Assembly (NCBI GenBank): GCA_022495005.1
Contig: JAGYXB010001050.1
Span: 1 to 64,000, forward strand
Length of the DNA: 64,000 nt
Reading direction: 5' to 3'
Origin: Rhyacophila brunnea
Taxonomy: Eukaryota; Arthropoda; Insecta; Trichoptera; Rhyacophilidae
Positions 61,401-64,000 of this stretch are shown here, piece by piece. Within the stretch, counting starts at the first letter, position 1. Each line of letters opens with the position of its first letter. A program made the position numbers and the translations under genes. Below the pieces are notes generated by a model. It was not told where the DNA came from, did not search any database, and worked only from the letters and a program-made list of their open reading frames with translations.

Positions 61401-61604
61401 TTCGGAGTAGCAGGAATAATGGCTGGCGCAGCCAAATGCTTCTTCGGATTCGTGGGATTCGACTGCGTCGCCACCACAGGGGAGGAAGCCATCAATCCCC
61501 AGAAGAACATCCCGTTATCGATCGTCATATCCCTGATCATTGTATTCATCTCGTACTTCAGCATCTCAACAATCCTCACGCTGATGTGGCCATATTACCT
61601 ACAG
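49244..61604 (+). CDS. SLC7 cationic amino acid transporter (CAT family), 5' half, five exons
   Basis: CAT transporters carry arginine, lysine and ornithine across the plasma membrane. In insects, CATs such as Drosophila slimfast feed amino acid supply to TOR signalling. The spliced frame (232+129+156+105+287 bases) gives 303 residues with no stop. Landmarks: [20 protein letters not shown] at 33-52 (first membrane helix with the glycine-rich substrate loop), [19 protein letters not shown] at 60-78, [20 protein letters not shown] at 80-99, [20 protein letters not shown] at 104-123, [10 protein letters not shown] at 162-171, IGVKEST at 177-183, GGFMPFG at 231-237, the signature [20 protein letters not shown] at 252-271, and [10 protein letters not shown] at 294-303. 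About seven of the usual fourteen helices are present; CATs are typically 600-700 residues, so the remaining exons lie beyond 64000. Introns 1-4 are phase 1 and intron 5 is phase 0. The start is chosen because it gives a normal short CAT N-terminus 10 bases after an acceptor. Which CAT paralogue this is cannot be told. Confidence 0.96.
50637..50961 (-). mobile_element. hAT-type MITE, family G, in intron 1
   Basis: Starts CATGGCACCACATC and ends GTGGCGGGCATG. Flanks GCTTTCAG (50629-50636) and GGTTTCAG (50962-50969) differ at one base. Inverted relative to the copies at 9.5 and 19.5 kb. Confidence 0.85.
51724..51965 (-). mobile_element. SINE family S1, full length, in intron 1
   Basis: On the - strand: A box region GGTGGCCGCGCGGCTCAAAC, B box GATTCGAATCCTGGGTC, body TACCTAATAGGTTGACC, and 3' part GATCCTATTAGGATCGAACA. 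Its 5' end abuts the duplicated target of the LINE at 51979. Confidence 0.85.
51979..52241 (-). mobile_element. LINE insertion with 5' inversion (twin-priming type)
   Basis: 51979-52145 on the - strand reads [44 protein letters not shown]-stop, followed by a short GAAGAAGAAG 3' run. 52146-52241 on the + strand reads [20 protein letters not shown] then IMTKWLPQR. In an intact element the second peptide lies immediately upstream of the first. ACCATAATAACAT is duplicated exactly at 51966-51978 and 52242-52254, so both halves entered in one event. Confidence 0.9.
53043..53754. mobile_element. hAT-like element close to the second coding exon
   Basis: Left end AGGGATTACAATACCG and, reversed, right end AGGAATTGCAATACCG. 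Flanks TAGTATGGAAT (53032-53042) and TAGTATAGAAT (53755-53765) differ at one base. AT-rich and non-coding. Confidence 0.7.
53813..53941 (+). CDS. Transporter second coding exon
   Basis: Acceptor CTTTTTTTAAAG, donor ATAG|GTGAGT. Encodes residues 78-120 plus one base, from LCYAEF to LEYVI. The acceptor lies 47 bases downstream of an hAT element. Confidence 0.95.
54109..54718. mobile_element. Long-TIR element in intron 2
   Basis: About 95-bp inverted ends: left TTTAAATTCTAATGGATTTA ... GAGTTTCGCCTTTCGGCAT; right is its complement with few changes (ATGCCGAAAGGCGAAACCCG ... CCATTAGAATTTAAA). Interior AT-rich, non-coding. No clear target duplication because the termini are themselves palindromic. 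Confidence 0.75.
54915..55000 (-). mobile_element. RTE LINE 3' end scrap
   Basis: AATCATCAACATAGGCCGAT, then CTGCCTGATAAAGGCC, resembles the satellite A marker and the inverted RTE 3' end. Strongly diverged. Confidence 0.5.
55001..56300. other. Intron 2, AT-rich
   Basis: Contains a poly-G run of about 14 at 55656-55669. No other structure recognised. Confidence 0.4.
56301..56770. mobile_element. Element with inverted AGGACAATAACCCCC-type ends
   Basis: Left AGGACAATTACCCCCC, right in reverse AGGACAATAACCCCCTAG. 470 bp, AT-rich interior, non-coding. Target duplication not found. Confidence 0.55.
56771..58849. other. Intron 2, no gene seen
   Basis: AT-rich. No exon or paired termini recognised. 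Confidence 0.4.
58850..58960 (-). repeat. tRNA-like sequence, possible SINE head
   Basis: On the - strand a B-box-like GGTTCAAGTCCCGTCGGGCG. The A-box side (GTCGCGATCTACCTATCG) is weak and the stems do not close as a canonical tRNA. No second copy in the window. Confidence 0.35.
59029..59184 (+). CDS. Transporter third coding exon
   Basis: Acceptor TTTATTTTTCAG, donor TCGG|GTAAGG. Encodes residues 121-172 plus one base, including [15 protein letters not shown] and the membrane segment [11 protein letters not shown]. Confidence 0.95.
59571..59675 (+). CDS. Transporter fourth coding exon
   Basis: Acceptor TTTTATTTTATAG, donor AAAG|GTAATT. Encodes residues 173-207 plus one base ([20 protein letters not shown], then a valine-rich helix). 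Confidence 0.95.
59805..59990 (+). repeat. Dispersed repeat J, uninterrupted copy
   Basis: Matches the outer parts of 15190-16075 without the two insertions found there: CTGACGTCTATAT, GTTTGTTTGTTCAAAAT, AGATAAAGTTTGTA and TTTTGTTTGACTTGGCTG. Confidence 0.75.
59991..61317. other. Intron 4, no gene seen
   Basis: A CpG-rich patch sits at about 60360-60480. The opposite open frames at 60802-61116 overlap each other and have no recognised family. Confidence 0.4.
61318..61604 (+). CDS. Transporter fifth coding exon, last in window
   Basis: Acceptor TTCCGTATTTACAG, donor CTACAG|GTAACA. Encodes residues 208-303 and ends in phase 0 after [11 protein letters not shown] pogo-like MITE starts 12 bases after the exon. 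Confidence 0.95.
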
Positions 61605-61615
61605 GTAACAAAATA

Positions 61616-61975
61616 CAGTATAAACTCGTTTTTACGTGCCCGGAATTCACGTTTTCCCGGCAATTGCGTGTATTTTTTTCAGTCCCGATGTATTTCAGTA
61701 CATTTAATACCCGCATTTACGTTTTTCTTTCCCGCGATTTACGTCGGAAATATTCGAAATATGCGAGTTACGCGCACTTGACAATGATTGGGTCGTGACA
61801 TTCGAACGATTTTTCAATAATTTTTTTATTTGAATGTTGTTTTTTAATAAAACATTATTTTTTTAGAAACATAAAATTTAAATGTTCTTTTTTCAATACC
61901 CCCCTTTTACATTTTCCCTCCAATTAGGTTTTTTTTCTTCAGTCCCTTAAAAAACGTAAAATAGGGGTTATACTG
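61616..61975. mobile_element. pogo/Tigger-like MITE with TA target duplication
   Basis: Left CAGTATAAACTCGTTTTTAC, right in reverse CAGTATAACCCCTATTTTAC, flanked by TA (61614-61615 and 61976-61977). The termini fit the CAGT-TAA-C pattern of pogo-like Tc1/mariner elements. 360 bp, non-coding. A (TA)n run follows. Confidence 0.8.
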
Positions 61976-61994
61976 TATATATATATATATATAT

Positions 61995-63559
61995 GTTCGG
62001 ACTAAAATTTCAGTAAATGGAGAATAGAATCATTCGGCATCGTTGACTGAACGCCGGTTAATGGATGAAGCGCCGTTACAGATTAATGGAAAACAAGATT
62101 TATAGTTGTTACAGATACTCAACATGTCGATGGTGTTCCTTTATATTACAACATTGCACAGCATCGTCCTAAATCCGGTTGAAATAGCTACTGTGATTTA
62201 CTGTAAGGCCAAAAATGTTCTATTGATCAGTGGCACTACATTGGTAGAGAGGCTGGGCTTAAAAATAAATTACAATTTTTTCCATATTGCCACGAAAAGC
62301 ACAAGCACTACTGGTCAACATTGATTATGTTCACTTCCTCTTATGTCAATTGTTTCTGAAGTTTTATATTAATTCATACAAACAGCGGGAAGAGTAGTAG
62401 AACATTTTGTTTATTTGAATGAGGTATGTTTTAATATTTTTTTGGGCCCCAGATATGATTTAGCCCAGAGTTTCTTACCTCTGGCGACATTGCGGTACTA
62501 TGTGATATTTCGTCAACCCCTGTTCAAACTGTTTATAAGTGCGATTTATTAGTTTTTAGTTACTTTGAATAAATTCTAGATTAATTAGTCTAAATGTATG
62601 GTACCTACATAATATAAATATTAAATGGCAATAGTCAATGCCCAAATTAACAGTAAGTCCTAGTTTGGTGGCGTTTTCCTAAAGGTCCATAAATACTTCT
62701 CTAACAGCATTTTCATTCTGACCCATTATGTTTTATTTTTATTTTGATTTATACAATAATTATTGGTTAATTTACGTTATTTTTAGTAGCTGCATATTAT
62801 TTTGAATACTTATTTGTAATTAAAAATACTTTTCGTAGTAAACATATATATATATATTAGTGCGTAGTGGTAATAATGAGTCTTTACCACTGATGAGTAG
62901 CAGAGATATTGTTAATTCACTATCGCATCATTTTATACAGGACCGGATTTACCATAAGAGATATAGTCCAAGACCTCCGAGAATAAAATAAAATAAAAAT
63001 AATAATTTTGAAAATTCATGAAAAAGCTCTAAGGCTAAGGAAGTAACCGCCTCCGCAAAGCTTTTGTCACAGTTATAATAAATGGATAATGGCTGAGTGA
63101 ATTTTATAATTTATTTAAAGACGATATCGAAAGATCAAAAATTGTGAACTTCTATTCTAGAAGATGGTAGTCCAATTCTACGCACTTTTCTAAACATTCG
63201 ACACGCCTGAGTTTTTTTCGCAGGCTACCTTTAACTAATTATCAAGGCGTACGGTTATTTTCCACATAATCACAATTTAAAAATCATTATCAATTTACGT
63301 TAAAAATAATAGATAATACCTACTATAAATTAGTAATAATGATTGATTTTTCGAACAAAACACAATGGGTGTATCCAAAGAATTTAGATTATTTATAAAT
63401 ATAAGGACTTTTAAACGTTATTTCTGTTAATGAGTATGACATTTGCTTGGTTAAGTTGGTAAACTCTATACATATTAAGATCGCTCACTTTCCATTTCGA
63501 TTTAATTACTACAAGTGATTATAAATAATTTTACACAAATTATATACGATTTTTCAACT
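61995..63559. other. Intron 5, no further exon seen
   Basis: No sequence encoding the expected continuation after PYYLQ was found up to the window end. AT-rich. Confidence 0.45.
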
Positions 63560-63715
63560 AAATAATAATATCGAAGTATTGTCTTTATATACGCCTTGAA
63601 AACTAGCAAATAATTAATATCATAACAGTAGTGTGAAGTTCTTCTAGAACCTGCAATGTAGTTGAGTCACTTGTAGCTAACTTAATAAGTAGACCATCTT
63701 TAAGAGTACCTTCCA
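63560..63715 (+). repeat. Dispersed repeat H, 3' fragment
   Basis: TGTGAAGTTCTTCTAGAACC, then CTGCAATG, then TAGCTAACTTAATAAGTAGA match the last third of repeat H at 14.5 and 37.6 kb. Confidence 0.65.
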
Positions 63716-64000
63716 TTATTTGATTCCAATATGATTTGTCTCAGGGTCCAATCATGCTTTAACCCGACCCTGTGTATACCTATAATTGAAATAGACAATG
63801 AGCTAAAAAAAACCAACGCTAAGAGGTATCTCGATCTTTTTATCTCACAATTGTAGTATATATACAATATTTTAAACACCTTTATTTATATTCTTAATAC
63901 CTCACTATTATTTGCCCCGTTCTTTTAAAAAAATCTAACATAAGTACCTACTTCATTCACCGCCGTCAGCTGACAGGCAAAATAATTATGTAATTACTAG

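Noticed and set aside
61296..61781. 161-codon open frame read as a complete small gene
   Set aside because: The first part is transporter exon 5; the rest runs past the splice donor into the pogo-like MITE.
62106..62324. Next transporter exon
   Set aside because: The open frame shows none of the residues expected after PYYLQ in CAT transporters and lacks a fitting donor.

Overview
The window is AT-rich, intron-rich insect nuclear DNA. Splice consensus is GT..AG, introns run to several kb, and transposable elements fill most of the space. The mix of tRNA-headed SINEs, RTE-type and Jockey-like LINE ends, hAT and PIF/Harbinger MITEs, TTAGG-type repeats and frequent GTAGGTACCTAC-like words in introns suggests Lepidoptera first and Hemiptera second. 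The order is an inference; that it is an insect is much firmer.

Only one protein-coding gene can be named with confidence: the 5' half of an SLC7 cationic amino acid transporter (CAT family) on the + strand. Its five coding exons lie at 49244-49475, 53813-53941, 59029-59184, 59571-59675 and 61318-61604. Together they encode the first 303 residues without a stop or frame break, and the rest of the gene lies beyond 64000. A splice acceptor 10 bases before the ATG shows that a non-coding first exon lies upstream; a candidate with insect initiator motifs is near 10671-10968. At the far left, 638-766 may be the last exon of a different gene on the same strand, but two reading frames are open and I do not recognise the product.

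Everything else is repeats. From left to right: a SINE split by a Harbinger MITE (1.7-2.4 kb); two adjacent satellite arrays of about 125-130 bp period (5.8-9.1 kb), the first built from the 3' end of an RTE LINE; repeated copies of an hAT MITE (0, 9.5, 19.5 and 50.6 kb), of which the three complete copies carry 8-bp target duplications; dispersed repeats with nested insertions at 14-16 and 36-37 kb; a 5'-truncated RTE LINE (24.1 kb); a dead hAT transposase gene interrupted by a LINE (25.2-26.1 kb); decayed LINEs at 16, 20, 33, 40, 44 and 47 kb; a second dead hAT transposase (42 kb); a fold-back element with a TTAGG-type loop inserted in a SINE (45.5 kb); and, in the transporter introns, a LINE with a 5' inversion (52 kb) plus several TIR elements, two of them very close to splice sites.

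I found no undescribed gene system. The unusual content is structural: how the elements nest, how some copies supply the empty site for insertions in others, and how LINE ends seeded tandem satellites.
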